Assembly: GCF_964656455.1 (NCBI RefSeq) | Contig: NC_135722.1 | Coordinates: 87,291,313-87,355,312 of the forward strand | DNA from: Halichoerus grypus | Taxonomy: Eukaryota; Chordata; Mammalia; Carnivora; Phocidae | DNA length: 64,000 bases | Reading direction: 5' to 3' | Made by a program: the position numbers and the translations under genes | Notes under the pieces: generated by a model | Told to the model about the DNA's origin: nothing | What the model saw: only the letters and a program-made list of their open reading frames with translations | Database searches by the model: none | Part shown: piece by piece, positions 1 through 11,106 of the stretch | How positions within the stretch are numbered: the stretch's first letter is position 1 | Layout of the letters: each line of letters begins with the position of its first letter

Positions 1-400
1 GGGATTTATACATATTTGATGTACTTCAATCCATTGCAATTATTATTCTTACTGACACTCTCATGGCCCCACTTGTAGTCAGGGGAAGCTTCTTCAAGTT
101 AGCCCTATGGCCCCTCTATCTTTTTGACATGACTCAGCTTCACTGCTTTCTAGTGCAAGACTTTCCAAAACAACCTTATGCAATTTCTGCCCTTGACCTG
201 GAATGAGTCATTTCCAAGGAGTCCCTGTTCCTTTTAGTGGAAAATAAAATTTTGAGATCATCATGTAGGTGCCAGAAGTTTCCACTGCCACTGGGCTAAC
301 CATTGTTCTTGGTCTTTTCCAAAGGCAGAGCTAGAAAACACTTTTTTTTTTTTTTAAGATAATATACATCATGAGTTCATACTGATGGCAATATCTTTAA
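1..400 (+). repeat. Old LINE-1-like (L1M class) fragment
   Basis: The stretch CAAGGAGTCCCTGTTCC, TTTTAGTGGAAAATAAAATT and the later CATGAGTTCATACTGATG match an ancient mammalian LINE-1 3' consensus that I know only in outline. It is cut by the window edge. Orientation is a best guess. Confidence 0.4.
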
Positions 401-2009
401 CATTCATGGAAACAGTATGTCCAATTAGCCAATAAATTGGAGGTGAAGAAAAAAGAGAAGGGGAAACTATAGACAAAAAGGAGACTTAGGGACCCACCAG
501 CTCTTAAGCCCAGACTCCTGCTTATATGCTAGAAAGGTGAAGAACTGGGCATGTCCCTTCCTATAGCCCCATTCACCAAAAGAGAGTCAGATTCTTTTAA
601 CTACAAGATGATCCCAAATAACTTTAAATTAGAACATTCCTTCAGCATATGTAAAATAATATGTAAAAATGGAAAAGATCCATTTATATATCTTGCAAGA
701 TGTAAACTATAAGGTGAATTGAACACTGGAGACTCAGGTGAACTAAACTCACAAAAATTCTCTTATGCTTTTTCCGTAAATACTGCTTCCCCACCATTAT
801 GAATTAGAACTAGCTGCTTCTGGAGCACATTCTGTATCAGCCAGGGTTTTAAATAGTTAGAACCTGACGCTAAACCAGTTTGATTCTGGAAAGTAAGTCT
901 TGTACAGCTGCCTCTGTGTGCAGAAGCCTTTTTTTTTTTTTTTTTAGAAATATGCACTCACTGAATTGTCATGACCACACACGTGTTCCAGGGTCCAAAT
1001 AAGCACAACAGCCTCGATTAGTTAATAAAAGCAAATGTTTGCCATCCTTAGAAAGCAATACAAAACAACCAGCTCCAACACATCTCCAGCTTTTGTATGT
1101 GTGAATGAAGCCCGCTTCTTGCTTCACATTTGCATGCTGAACATGGGCTTTGATTGTACATTGTATCTGTGTAACTATGCTGTGATTCATAGTGACTTTC
1201 TCATATGGAATTTCTTTGCCTTGTGCACAAACTTCAAATAAAAAACAAATAATTGGCTGAAAGAGAAGCCAAGAAGAAGAGAAGGAGGACGGCAAGGAGC
1301 AGGAAAAGGAAGACTGGCTCTAGGGTCTCTGAGGGGCAGAAGCATGATGAGCTGGGGCCAGGGCCAAGGCTCCAAGGCTGGCTTTGACCTCAGAGGTCAC
1401 TCCCAGAGCTGCTGAAAAAGAGCAGCATCTGCATTCAGAGCTAGAACAGAGGACTCAGCATTCTGAGCAGCTTCTACCCAGCATCCTCAAGCTTCTACTT
1501 GTGCCGCTCCCATTCTGGGACGGAAGCCAACATCCTCTAGCACTGCTTGCCATTGCGAAGGGAGGATGCCGTCCTGTGAGTGTGCCCCAGATGGGACCCC
1601 TTCCCCCGAGCTTCCTCCTGGGGCCAGCCTCCCTTCCCAAAGTCACTGCGAATGACAACACCGTACAAGGACTATTCCCAAGCCCCTGGATCCACAAGAG
1701 AAGAGTTGGGAGGGGCCTGGACTGGTTGCTGGTCCAAGTGGATAGATGGAGGGTTTGCTCATTCACATCGGAGGGGCAGACTGAGGTCTATTATCTGCAC
1801 GCCAAACGCGAGGTCATGCTGTGAGGGGGTTACAGCAATGTGAGGACGGGGCGGTGGCGGGGGGGTGGTGGGGGCGGGCAAAGGCACCTGTAGGGGAAGC
1901 TGAGGGACAAAGGGGTCTACCTACCTCCATGCTCTGCCCTGATCAGGCTCAGTCAACTTGGCCTTGGGAGAAGTAAGACTGGCCCAGTTGAGGGACGAGC
2001 AGTCCTCCC

Positions 2010-2170
2010 AGCTGTGTTGGGCAACTTTGTGTGGTGACTTACCTCACACACGTTGTCTCAGCTTCCCCGTGTCTGAAGTGGGGCTGGTAACAGTGCCTCC
2101 TCACAGGGCTTCCGAGATGATGCAGGGCGATGATGTGACCAGCCCTTGTGACAGGGCCGGACACATAGCA
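2010..2170 (-). repeat. MIR-like SINE fragment
   Basis: The order 'loss of control / CTCAGCTTCCCCGTGTCTGAAGTGGGG / TAACAGTGCCTCCTCACAGGG' matches the reverse complement of the MIR core and 3' part. Divergence is high, as expected for this ancient family. Confidence 0.55.
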
Positions 2171-2217
2171 GGGTGCATGAAGACACCGCCCCAGAGTCTT
2201 GCTGCTTCCAGCAGAGC

Positions 2218-2220
<3 letters not shown>

Positions 2221-2250
<30 letters not shown>
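2221..2250 (+). repeat. (GT)15 dinucleotide microsatellite
   Basis: Thirty uninterrupted bases of GT. It creates spurious Cys-Val or Thr-His frames on the two strands. Confidence 0.98.
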
Positions 2251-2252
<2 letters not shown>

Positions 2253-5200
2253 CCAGGTCCTGGGGAAGAAATGCCACCTGAAGGAGGGAAGCCCTGGCAG
2301 AACCAGGAAGGCTCTCAGATCAAGGACGTTGTCTATGGAGCCCCAAAACGGCAGGGACTCAGCCTGACATGCCTTGAGGTTCTTGGCAACCATTCTGAGC
2401 AGGTGCACGGCCGCCACTCAGCCTGCCCCAAGCGGTATGCTCTCAGGCAGCTGAGACAAAGGAATGAACTCTAGACCCCAGAGTCCTGCGGGGGAGATGA
2501 CACACGTCTTCACGGACAGGGTGAATTCAAAGCAACTCTGAGGGCCCTGGCTACATTCTTGAGCTCCAGGAGAGGCCGTGGCTTAGGTTTCAGTTGTTCT
2601 TGGCCTCCTCGCTGACCTGGGGCACTATTTCCTCCTCCTCTCCCCCTTGCCTCCCCACCTGCTTTTTAAAAAATGTTTAAAGGGTTTTGTCCATGAATGA
2701 TCTTATTCATAAAGCAGGCGTGATGACAGTTTGCAGAGCTAAATGGGCACTTAACTGCGTGTCTAATAAATCTGCAACAAAAATAAACAGAAGGGAAGCG
2801 GGTTTGGGAAAGAAAGGAGGTCAGGTATGAAAGGGGCCTGTCACAGTGATTTACCACCGCCCCCCTCAGCAGGCAGTGTCTGCCCGGTCCCCGCCTGGCC
2901 ACTGTCGACCTGGAGATCCGGGGGGCTGACAGAGAGACCCGGGTGGAGGCCACTCCAGAGCACGCAAGAAACCAAAGGTGGGCTGGAGTCAAACCTCCTT
3001 CCTTTGCGCATCCAAGCCCAGATCACAGATGGTATGATCCGCATCTTTCTTCCTGCCCCAAACCACCCAGGATTTGGGTGACAATCTCTGGGATCAGAGG
3101 CCCATTCAGGTGAAACTAGCAAACATCTGTTGTTCCAGTGTTAATCACCCTTCCAGGTGAACAAGGGGCCTACTTAAAACATTAACCCTCCCTTAGCGGG
3201 ACTAGCCCGGTGAATGACAAGCCGAGGGATGTATCGTCCATAAATCACCTTCCTTGCTCTGAAAGAACCATCTCAAATAAGCTAACATCTTGTCAGAGAA
3301 ACTCCTACTTTAGTGACTTTGGAGAAGCGGCAGGGATTCTAGCTAGGCTTGTGAGGTGTTTGCACCTGCCCTTCCCTGCGAGATGGTTCTTTCAGAGCAG
3401 GGTTTTAGACTTGGTTGCAGTTCTCAATGCTGAGCCCCGCGGTACACTGCGACCTTCGGGCCACGGCCCTCCCAGCCGTACTTGAGGATGAATTCACCTT
3501 CCTTCAGCCACTCCATATCACCTCGTGAATCAGGTCAAACAACTTCACCAACCCCACTGCCCCCTACCAAATATGATTTTGGTATAGACAGGATGTTAAT
3601 TTTTGTTTGCGACAAATGTCTTAGTAGGCATCTTCCTCCTAGCCTGCCCCCTGCAACCCTGCCTGTGATCTCCTTGAGGAGAAATCTTCTGAGAGCATCT
3701 TCTTCAGAGCCCTGTCAGTACTTTTTCCAAAAGGAATTAGCAAAATGGACGGGGTGGGATGGGGGGATTGACCCTTGGCCATGAGGGTCTTCAAGTCTGC
3801 GCTCCTCGTCATCCTTTGCCTTCTTTGGCTCTGGGGAAATGGGCCCAGCATTGCTTCCCGTGGGTGATGGGAATGTTTCCACGGACAACAAGGATCTTTT
3901 GCTCTGCCTTCCCTCTTGACTCTGAAAAGTGCTGGCAGCCCCAAGCCCTGTAGCTTATTTGAGGCGGGGCCATATTACTGAGTGTGGCTCTAACAATGGC
4001 CAATGACCAGGAGAGTTGCTTCATGATTTGGGGCCTCAAGGCTTCATGACAGTGGGCTGTACCCACCATACTGCTGAGAACTCAAAACATCTGGGCCTCC
4101 AAGAAAGATGTCAACAGGAGACTAGGAGCATCCAGATCCTCTCATTACCTACTCGTGGACCTTTGGAGCCCTGAGCACAGAAAAAGGAACTCAGAACACA
4201 TAAACTGAAAAACAGCCTCAAGGAATTTAGGCTCTTAATAGGGAAACAAAACTAATCCATGTCCTCTTTGGAAAGATGGCAGGCCCATGGTGTTAACGAC
4301 AAAAGGTGCATTAAGAGGGAGAGGTGGCGAGGAATGAACAGGTTAGACTGGAGAGGAGCTGAGGTTAATAAGGAACAGGAAGAGCTGGCTGAGAAGGGTA
4401 AAGGAGAGGGGAGCCAAGGCAGGTCAGAGAGAGGATGCTGTCTCCTGGGCATGGAGCAGGTTGGGGTGCAGCCCCTAGGAGTGTGACTGAAAGAGAGAGA
4501 GGAAGGTGGCATCTCTCGTGGAAGATGCAACACAAGGTAACACAATGGAGAAGAGGGTGGCGAAGGTGGCGAGGGGGCGCCTAGCCAGACAAAGAGCCAC
4601 AGCAGCTCCTCAGGGCTTAGGCAAACATAAGCAACTCAGTGCACAGAAATCCTGAGAAACAAGTTTGCTTTTTTTTTCGCAAAGCACATTTCAACCCTCT
4701 AACCCAATAGTTCCTGCCCTTCAAAGATCCTTCAGACGTGATAGGCGGCAAGATTTAGGCAGCACCTATGGAAAATGGCCGGAGGATCAGGCAGTGACCT
4801 AGCGGCTGGCCCAGGCGGGGGGGAGATGGGGGAGAACCCCTTGGGACAAGCTTTAATCTGGTCCTTCGAAGTCCCTGCTCCTTTTCTGCTGAGTGGACAA
4901 CACGTGACCAGGCTGACGAAGCACAACCTATTGAGGAAAGCGCTTGATCCCCTGCAGTGGAGTGCTAGCCCGGCCCAGCCCAGGGCATAGGACGGGTGGC
5001 GTGAAGTTGAAAGGTCGTGAGGAGGACAGGGAACTCTAAGCGCCTGGGGAAGGGAAGAGGGGCTCACAGAGGTTCCCTGACCCCTTCTCTAAGGCAGCTT
5101 TAGAACTGACTCGTCTTTGAGAGAAACTGAAAACCAGCCTAGCGAGGGTTGGTGTCTGATGGATCTGTTCAGACTAGTTTGAGGACTACAGGCTCCCAGC

Positions 5201-5412
5201 AGGAGACCCATTTGGTTATTGTTTGAGTCAAGCTAGGGCTGAGTGTTGTTTCTCAACCAACCCTTGCAGACTCTGGACAAGCAAGTCCGAGGGTACGGTG
5301 ACCCAGAACACAAACCCATCGTTAGGCACACACACTTCGATGCTTACTGAGAGCCTAGAACCTGCTCCAGGAATCCTTGCTCTCTAACGTAAAAGATGCG
5401 GGGTGTGGGGGA

Positions 5413-5637
5413 GGCACCTGGGTGGCTCAGCCGGTTAGGTGTCTGCCTTCAGCTCAGGTCATGATCCCGGGGCCCTGAGATCGAGCCCCGCCTTGGGTCC
5501 CTGCTCCTCGGGGGGCCTGCTTCTCCCTCTCTCTCTGCTACTCCCCCTGCTTGTGCTCTCTCTCTCTGTCAAATAAATAAATACAATCTTAAAATAAATA
5601 AATAAAATCTTAAAATAAAAGATAGATAGATAGATAG
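5413..5637 (+). mobile_element. CAN SINE, sense on plus strand
   Basis: It starts GGCACCTGGGTGGCTCAGCC, passes CAGCTCAGGTCATGATCCC and the CT-rich middle, and ends in (AAATAAAT)n AATCTT, continuing into a (GATA)n tract at 5621-5637. It lies outside the BARX2 transcript. No clear target-site duplication was found. Confidence 0.92.
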
Positions 5638-7810
5638 AGGATATAAGGGGTGGGAGCAGAGGCAGTGATTCCTGGTGGCCTCATCTTCTGTAGCCAGGAA
5701 AGCCCCCACCCCCTCCCAATCCCCGCCTAGGACAAAGCTGACACAGGGGGCAGACCGCTGCTGAAAGCCCCCCAACCCCGTCACCCCCTGCTGCCTTGGG
5801 AGGGACAGTGTGCTAGTGCTCACCTTAAAGGTCCCCACAGGGAACCTGGCCCGGGCTTGGTTCTCAGCATGGCTCCTGACCAGCTACCTGACCCAGGGAG
5901 AGCCAACTTAACCTCTCTCTGGTTAACAGGCTTCCTATAAAACTGGAAGAAACAGCCCATTTCACAGCCTGATGGGGAGGCATCAGCTAAAAGTGCTCCT
6001 ATAAGCATTCTCCAATGCTCAGAGCAGAGACACTACAAAAAAAAAGGGGGGGGTTGCAAGGTCTCAGAGGCCGGCTTCCCTGTGTGGGCAGCTGGCTTCG
6101 GCTTGCTCCCTTCCTCTGGAAAACTTCAGAAAGCATCAAATGACCAGACCCTACAATAAGACCCTGAACCCTCACAGGGTCACCATCCTGGATGCCAAGC
6201 AAGGGCGGGAATGCTTTTATTTAGTAAGGCCCACAAAGTTGAGCTCAGGTCCAGAGAGAGGCCTCCTAGAAAGCAGCAGAGAAAGTGAGGAGACTGGGCT
6301 TGGGGCAGGGAAACCCTGGGGTCAGAGGTCCCTGCATAGCCCTGCTCCAGGCTGCACAACGTGACCTCCTATGCACAACTCAGAGACACGCTGTGGAGCT
6401 GGGTTTCTGGGTGCCATCACATGTCGTGGGAAGTAGAGGGAAGATGGGAAGACTGGAGGGAAAAGGGAAAGGCGGAGGGCGAGCAGGGCTTGGTGCGGAA
6501 TTGATGCCCACTCACATTCCCGAGGCCCAGCCCTCACCCCTCCTGGGGTCCCAGAGCAAGGCTACACAGAGCTGAGGCCAGAGGACAAGCCCAGGGCTCC
6601 CAAGTGGAGGTGCCCTTGGGCTCAGGGCTTCCAAAACAGCAGGAAAGATCAGGGGAGGTCTGAGACCATGCACTGAAATACCTCCAACCCCTGGAAGCAC
6701 TGTAGATGACAGGCCAAGGGCTAAGGGCCGCAAGTCAGAAACAGCGCGGAACCCTAGCTCAGGAAAACGACGTGTGTGTGACGCGGCCACCGTCGGACAC
6801 CTCAGAGGGGGACGGTACGAGAGCCCATGACAAGAGACTGAAAACCCCCACAGGAAACCAGCATCAGTGAAAAGTCTCTCTGGGGCGGGGCTGAACGGGA
6901 CAGAGCAGCTCCTTAGGAGTGAGCCCAGACTGGCACAGACCCACTTGCTTACCGTGGCCAGGGGTACACTTGGGCTCATTAGGACACCGCTTAGTAGGCA
7001 GACCATAAAACTGTCCCCAGGGGGTGGGCTAGAGATGCAGGAGGCAGCTTTTCGCCCGCACAGCACCAGAAACCTCGCACACAGCTGGGTGTGGTCTGCA
7101 CAAACTGGTTCTCGGGAGGCCCAATCCTTAGCTCCTTTGTTCGCAAGAGGGAAGAAAAAGACGGCTGTCTTTGTGCTGATCTCAAGAGCAGAGGGAATGA
7201 AGGCGCTGCCTAGCCAAGTCGAAATCGCAGTCACTCTGACTGGCAGTGTTAATGGAGGGAAGCAGGCGCCCCATGGTTGTAAACAAGCAGATCATTTCGT
7301 GTGTAAGTTTCCAAAGAATTACATGAGTTGTTTACAGAACTAGCAACAGGTTTTGCTCCCTAGTTGGGGCCCTTAGGAAAGCGGGTAGATGTTTCCCGAG
7401 CCCACAACAGGGCAGTTACCCCGTGATCAATAACTGCCAGTTGGCAGGGCATCAATGCTGAGAAAGAGGACCTCTGTGGGTTCAGGCCTCGGGGCCCGTG
7501 GGCACGACAACCAGACAAGAAAGGGTCAGAATTCCTACTTGAGCAAGTCTGGAGCCTCCCTCTTTCCTGTTCTCCTGAAAGTGGGACATGGTTTTAAATT
7601 TAAAATCACAGAGCACCTCTAGCCAAGAAGCTCTCAAATCTTCTTTTGTTAAAAGGTGCAGAGCCCATCATCCAAATGGATACTTAATAAAGAAAGATAA
7701 ACAAGAAACCTGTAAAAAATGGTTACCTGTGCAGGCTAGGGTAGGGGTGGGGGGAGGGAGTAGGTGGGAGAAGCAAGACTTCTTTTTGTTTGACTTTTGA
7801 AGCACATGTA

Positions 7811-7816
7811 TTTATT
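7811..7816 (-). terminator. Possible distal polyadenylation signal AATAAA
   Basis: A second AATAAA on the minus strand lies about 970 nt after the BARX2 stop. The downstream sequence is C-rich and not clearly GT-rich, so it is weaker than the signal at 8221. It would give a longer 3' UTR. Confidence 0.3.
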
Positions 7817-8199
7817 ATCTCTTACAAAAAAGTAAAGCTGTTTTTAAAGCTGGAAGCCCACAATGGAAAGTGGCTGACGACAGAGCTGCTCTGGCAGAAG
7901 GTGGTGGGAGGGGTGGTGGGCAGAGACCAATCTCTTATTTTATAGTGGGGGAAATGAAAGCCCAGGGAGCCGGGCTATCTCTCTGGGTCTTTCCATAAGA
8001 CGTATACAGACAAGGCTAAATATACTCCCCAGAAGACACAAAACACCCAATCCTTTTGAAAGATTTATCTTTAATTAAAAAATAAAAGTTATCTTAACAT
8101 AATCTGCTTTGCAGCTTCTGGGATGGCAACTCAATAAAGCAAGAAAACCAAGGCTTCTCAGTTCTTGGGTCACCTGACCATCTTATAATGGGTACAAAG

Positions 8200-8786
8200 G
8201 CACACGGTCTTCAAACGAACTTTATTCAGAAACAATTCTAGTAACTCAGAACTCGCTTCCCCCAACTCTTCTCTGCCCACCCTCACCGGCCCCACCCTAC
8301 GCCCCCCCCCAAAAAAACAACAACCAAAAACATTAAATTCTCTTTTAAAACTACAGAAATAAGTGCTGAGTCAGCAAGGAAGCCAGGCCTGCTGCCCAAG
8401 CTCCTCCATGATCTCTCTGCTTTGATGACTGGCTGCCCAGGGGCTGGAGGGAGAGAGCCCGGGGCAGTCCTTCACCGCCCAGCACCAGGGGGGTGCGGGC
8501 CCCACAGCCCTCACCCCAGCAGGGGCAGGCAGTTCCAAGGCACTGTCTCCCTTCATCAAGGGCATCCCGTGGCTAAAGCAGCCTTTCAGGAAGAGAAAGG
8601 CCTAAGGCAAGCAAGTCTTCGTCAAATGCTTGTGATGAAAACCACTGAGACCCGTGGGGGTTGGGAGACGTGGATCTCTTCTCCCCAAGTTTACCAGGCT
8701 TTGGGAAGCGGATCCCTCCCTATTCTCCCTGACTTCCCTCTTTCCATTCCTCCCCGTCTCCCCCTTCCCCCAAAAGAGTTTTTATT
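8200..8786 (-). other. BARX2: BARX2 3' untranslated region (proximal form)
   Basis: This follows the TAA stop at 8787 on the minus strand and ends near the first good AATAAA signal at 8226-8221. The right boundary is exact. The left boundary (cleavage point) is an estimate, 10-30 nt past the signal. No recognised interspersed repeat was seen in it. A C-run next to an A-run on the plus strand (about 8301-8317) becomes a T-run next to a G-run in the mRNA. A longer 3' UTR reaching about 7790 is possible. Confidence 0.7.
8221..8226 (-). terminator. Proximal polyadenylation signal AATAAA of BARX2
   Basis: AATAAA on the minus strand lies 561 nt after the stop codon. It is followed within 30 nt by a GT-rich stretch (CCGTGTGCCTTTGT), the expected layout of a cleavage and polyadenylation site. 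Confidence 0.65.
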
Positions 8787-9053
8787 TTAGCTTGATGGTG
8801 GGGGTTCCGAAGAGGTTACTGGCAACTCCTGGGCCTGGCCGGGGGGCTCTGCCACCTCTAAGGGGACGTCGCATGCTTCTGGTTCCTGTGGGTCACAGAG
8901 CTCCTCCTGTCTCTGGGAGGGTGCAAGGCGCTCCTGGCTCTGGGCCTGGCTGTTCATCTTCTCTTCAGCTTCGATCTCTTCTGATGTGGGGATGGAGTTC
9001 TTCTTGGGACGACCTTTGGGTTTTGTGGGTGCTTCCTGTCCACCTTTAAGAAC
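8787..9053 (-). CDS. BARX2: BARX2 exon 4 (last coding exon): end of homeodomain, basic region and C-terminal tail
   Basis: On the minus strand the acceptor is CACATAG at 9060-9054, and the exon opens in phase 0 with Val-Leu-Lys-Gly-Gly. It encodes 88 residues and ends in TAA at 8789-8787. The first codon supplies homeodomain residue 60. Next comes a basic stretch, KPKGRPKKNS, which resembles an AT-hook and corresponds to the Barx basic region that follows the homeodomain in Bar-class proteins. A short acidic segment (SEEIEAEEK) and a Gln/Glu/Pro-rich tail ending in SSEPPPSS follow. The order and length agree with my knowledge of mammalian BARX2. BARX1 has a different tail, so the paralogue call is firm. 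BARX2 is a nuclear DNA-binding regulator of cell-adhesion, muscle, cartilage and epithelial genes (established knowledge). The frame is free of stops and frameshifts, which argues for a functional gene. Confidence 0.96.
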   Translation of the reverse strand, partial: VLKGGQEAPTKPKGRPKKNSIPTSEEIEAEEKMNSQAQSQERLAPSQRQEELCDPQEPEACDVPLEVAEPPGQAQELPVTSSEPPPSS

Positions 9054-9212
9054 CTATGTGGGAGAAAAAAGTCATTAAGTCTTAATAAATAACTCCCTCC
9101 CTCCACTTTCCCACTCAACAGTGTCTATACCGTTCCTTCCCAGCAGTGATAGTCTGGCAAAAGGTATTTTCAACCCATCACCTCTAGAGTATAAAGACAT
9201 CTTCATTCTTTA

Positions 9213-9447
9213 TTATTATTATTATTATTTTAAGGTGACATTTAAAAAAAGTTTTTATTTACTTATTTGAAAGAGAGAGAGAGCACATGGGTGCGCGAGC
9301 ACGAGTGGCAGAGGGCCAAAGGGAGAGGGAGAAGCAGACTCCCCGCTGAGCAGGGAGCCCGACGACTCGGGGCTCCATCCCAGGACCCCAAGATCATGAC
9401 CTAAGCAAAAGTCGGACACTTAACTGACTGAGCCAACCAGGTACCCC
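9213..9447 (-). mobile_element. CAN SINE with perfect 19-bp target-site duplication
   Basis: Antisense on plus: a (TTA)n and T-rich tail, then AGAGAGAGAG, AGCAGGGAGCCCGACGACTC, and ending GAGCCAACCAGGTACCCC. It is flanked by identical copies of AAGACATCTTCATTCTTTA at 9194-9212 and 9448-9466. In intron 3, same orientation as BARX2. Confidence 0.94.
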
Positions 9448-9479
9448 AAGACATCTTCATTCTTTAAATGTTCAATGCA

Positions 9480-10160
9480 CTTTCAGCAAATATCACATAT
9501 TTTGGCTTTAAATAAAATGGTCACAAACACATTAAAAAAATCCAACTTCAACAGTAAGGGAAAGAAATAAAAATTAAAATATTAATGCATTATCTATCAA
9601 GTTGACAAGTTAAAAAGACAATATTTGTAGCAAGCAGGAAAATAAATCGTGTGGAAGGGTGATTGGTACAACCTTCTCAAAAGGCAGTCTGAGAATTCGA
9701 ATCAGAAGTCTTAATATGTGCATACTCTGACACAGAAATATCCACTTCTAATAATTTAGCCTAAGTAAATCATCAAAGACTGAGATAAAGACTGATTTGC
9801 AAAAATGTACATCAAAAAATTGGTTATAACGGCAAAAACTGGGGGGAAATAAACTTTTGCTATATGATTGGGTAGATAATTACAGTATATCCCAAAGAGA
9901 GAATACTTGATAACCATTACAATCATTACATAGGAGAATGTTTAATGACATGGGAAATATCATTAATGTACTTTTGTGGAAAGCAGGTTACAAACCAGCA
10001 TAACCCAATCTGGAGGACAGACAACCTGTTCGCAGTGTCAAGATCATGGAGAATTTTTAAAATTTTTCTTTTTTCTTTTTTGTATTCTCTAATTTTTTGG
10101 TACAATGATCATGTGTAAGTATTTCTGTAATCAGAAAAAATATTATAAGGAACATACAAC
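9480..10160 (+). repeat. Old LINE-1 3' fragment
   Basis: A-rich stretch with the layout of degraded LINE-1 ORF2-3' sequence (TTGGTTATAACGGCAAAAACT, ATTACAGTATATCCCAAAG, ATGACATGGGAAATATC). Subfamily not assigned. Confidence 0.6.
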
Positions 10161-10314
10161 TGAATGGTTCAAAGACGGAGTAGAGAATAGAAAGTTCTAG
10201 CTAGCTTTGAAAGTCCAATCACTAAGTTAAATTCTAACTCTGCTCCTTAGCAGCTGCGTCTTAGAGGGTGACCAACAGATATATGTATACAAGAGAGCAA
10301 GAACTCTTCCTGCC

Positions 10315-10560
10315 GTGCAGAACAGGCCTCCCACCTTCCTCACCTGGTGAACTCCGCTTAGAGAGTGCTCCTCCGGGGAGCTTCCCTGACCTCCCAGGTC
10401 CACGTCAAAGGCCCTCCACCGTGTGCACGATGAGCTCTTACATTTCCTCCATTAGAGCACTTGTCACAAACCACTGTCCCTGCATGTTTACTTGCCTGCC
10501 CCTCCCACTCAGCCCCTGCACATAGCAGGCATTCACCAACTGGTGAATGGTATTGAACTG
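10315..10560 (+). repeat. LINE-2 3' fragment
   Basis: The order GGGGAGCTTCCCTGACCTCC, TAGAGCACTTGTCACAAACC and CCCCTGCACATAGCAGGCAT is that of the LINE-2 3' consensus. The stretch after it, 10560-11100, holds nothing that I recognise. Confidence 0.7.
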
Positions 10561-11106
10561 GTATTGAACAACGAGCCTTTCCCTGGAGGTGAAGAAAGGT
10601 ACAAAGCAAGCAAAGTAACAGTGTCCCAAACAGCCTTTGCTGATTTCAAAGGACTTGCACATTTATTATCCCAACGTGTGATGTCCATGAGAATACTCTG
10701 ACTTAACGAAGGGAGAACTTTAAAAATATGTATAGGTTACTTTAGAGAATCACAGACAGTCCCTTCTTCCACTGGCTCTGAACTCTGACTTGCTGCCCTG
10801 TGGCTTTTCTGGGCAGCTGGTGAGAAGGGCTTCAGGAGGACCTGGATTAGCACAGATAATTAGGAGTGAAATGTGTTTTTGCTACTTACATAGTCCGCTT
10901 AATCTTATCTTCTGTAGTTGAACAGAGGTTCCTTGAAGGTAAATCTTGCAACTATCCCTTGCTTTATGCTCCAGACAAATAACTTACAACTGACTCTACT
11001 CAGTCACTAAATCCTTATCGATTACATCTCTTTCCTTCAAGAGGACAGGACCTCCGGGTGCTGAACTGTAGTAATGAAGGCAGTAACTCAATAAGCCAAA
11101 AGTTCC

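Larger units (their letters stand above)
1..7790. other. 3' flank of BARX2 without a recognisable gene
   Basis: Open frames here are short and show no known domain. The longest (6512-7234, minus, 240 codons) is Leu/Ser/Pro-rich and looks like chance. Recognised content: an old LINE-1-like piece at the left edge, a MIR-like piece near 2.1 kb, a (GT)15 microsatellite and one CAN SINE at 5.4 kb. The stretches 410-2000, 2260-5410 and 5640-7790 hold nothing else that I recognise, apart from a facing pair of forkhead-type sites near 7.3 kb. Confidence 0.75.

Noticed and set aside
1384..1824. 146-codon plus-strand frame
   Set aside because: No domain, an overlapping open frame on minus, and no splice or conservation evidence.
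2058..2417. Frames with Cys-Val or Thr-His runs
   Set aside because: They are translations of the (GT)15 microsatellite.
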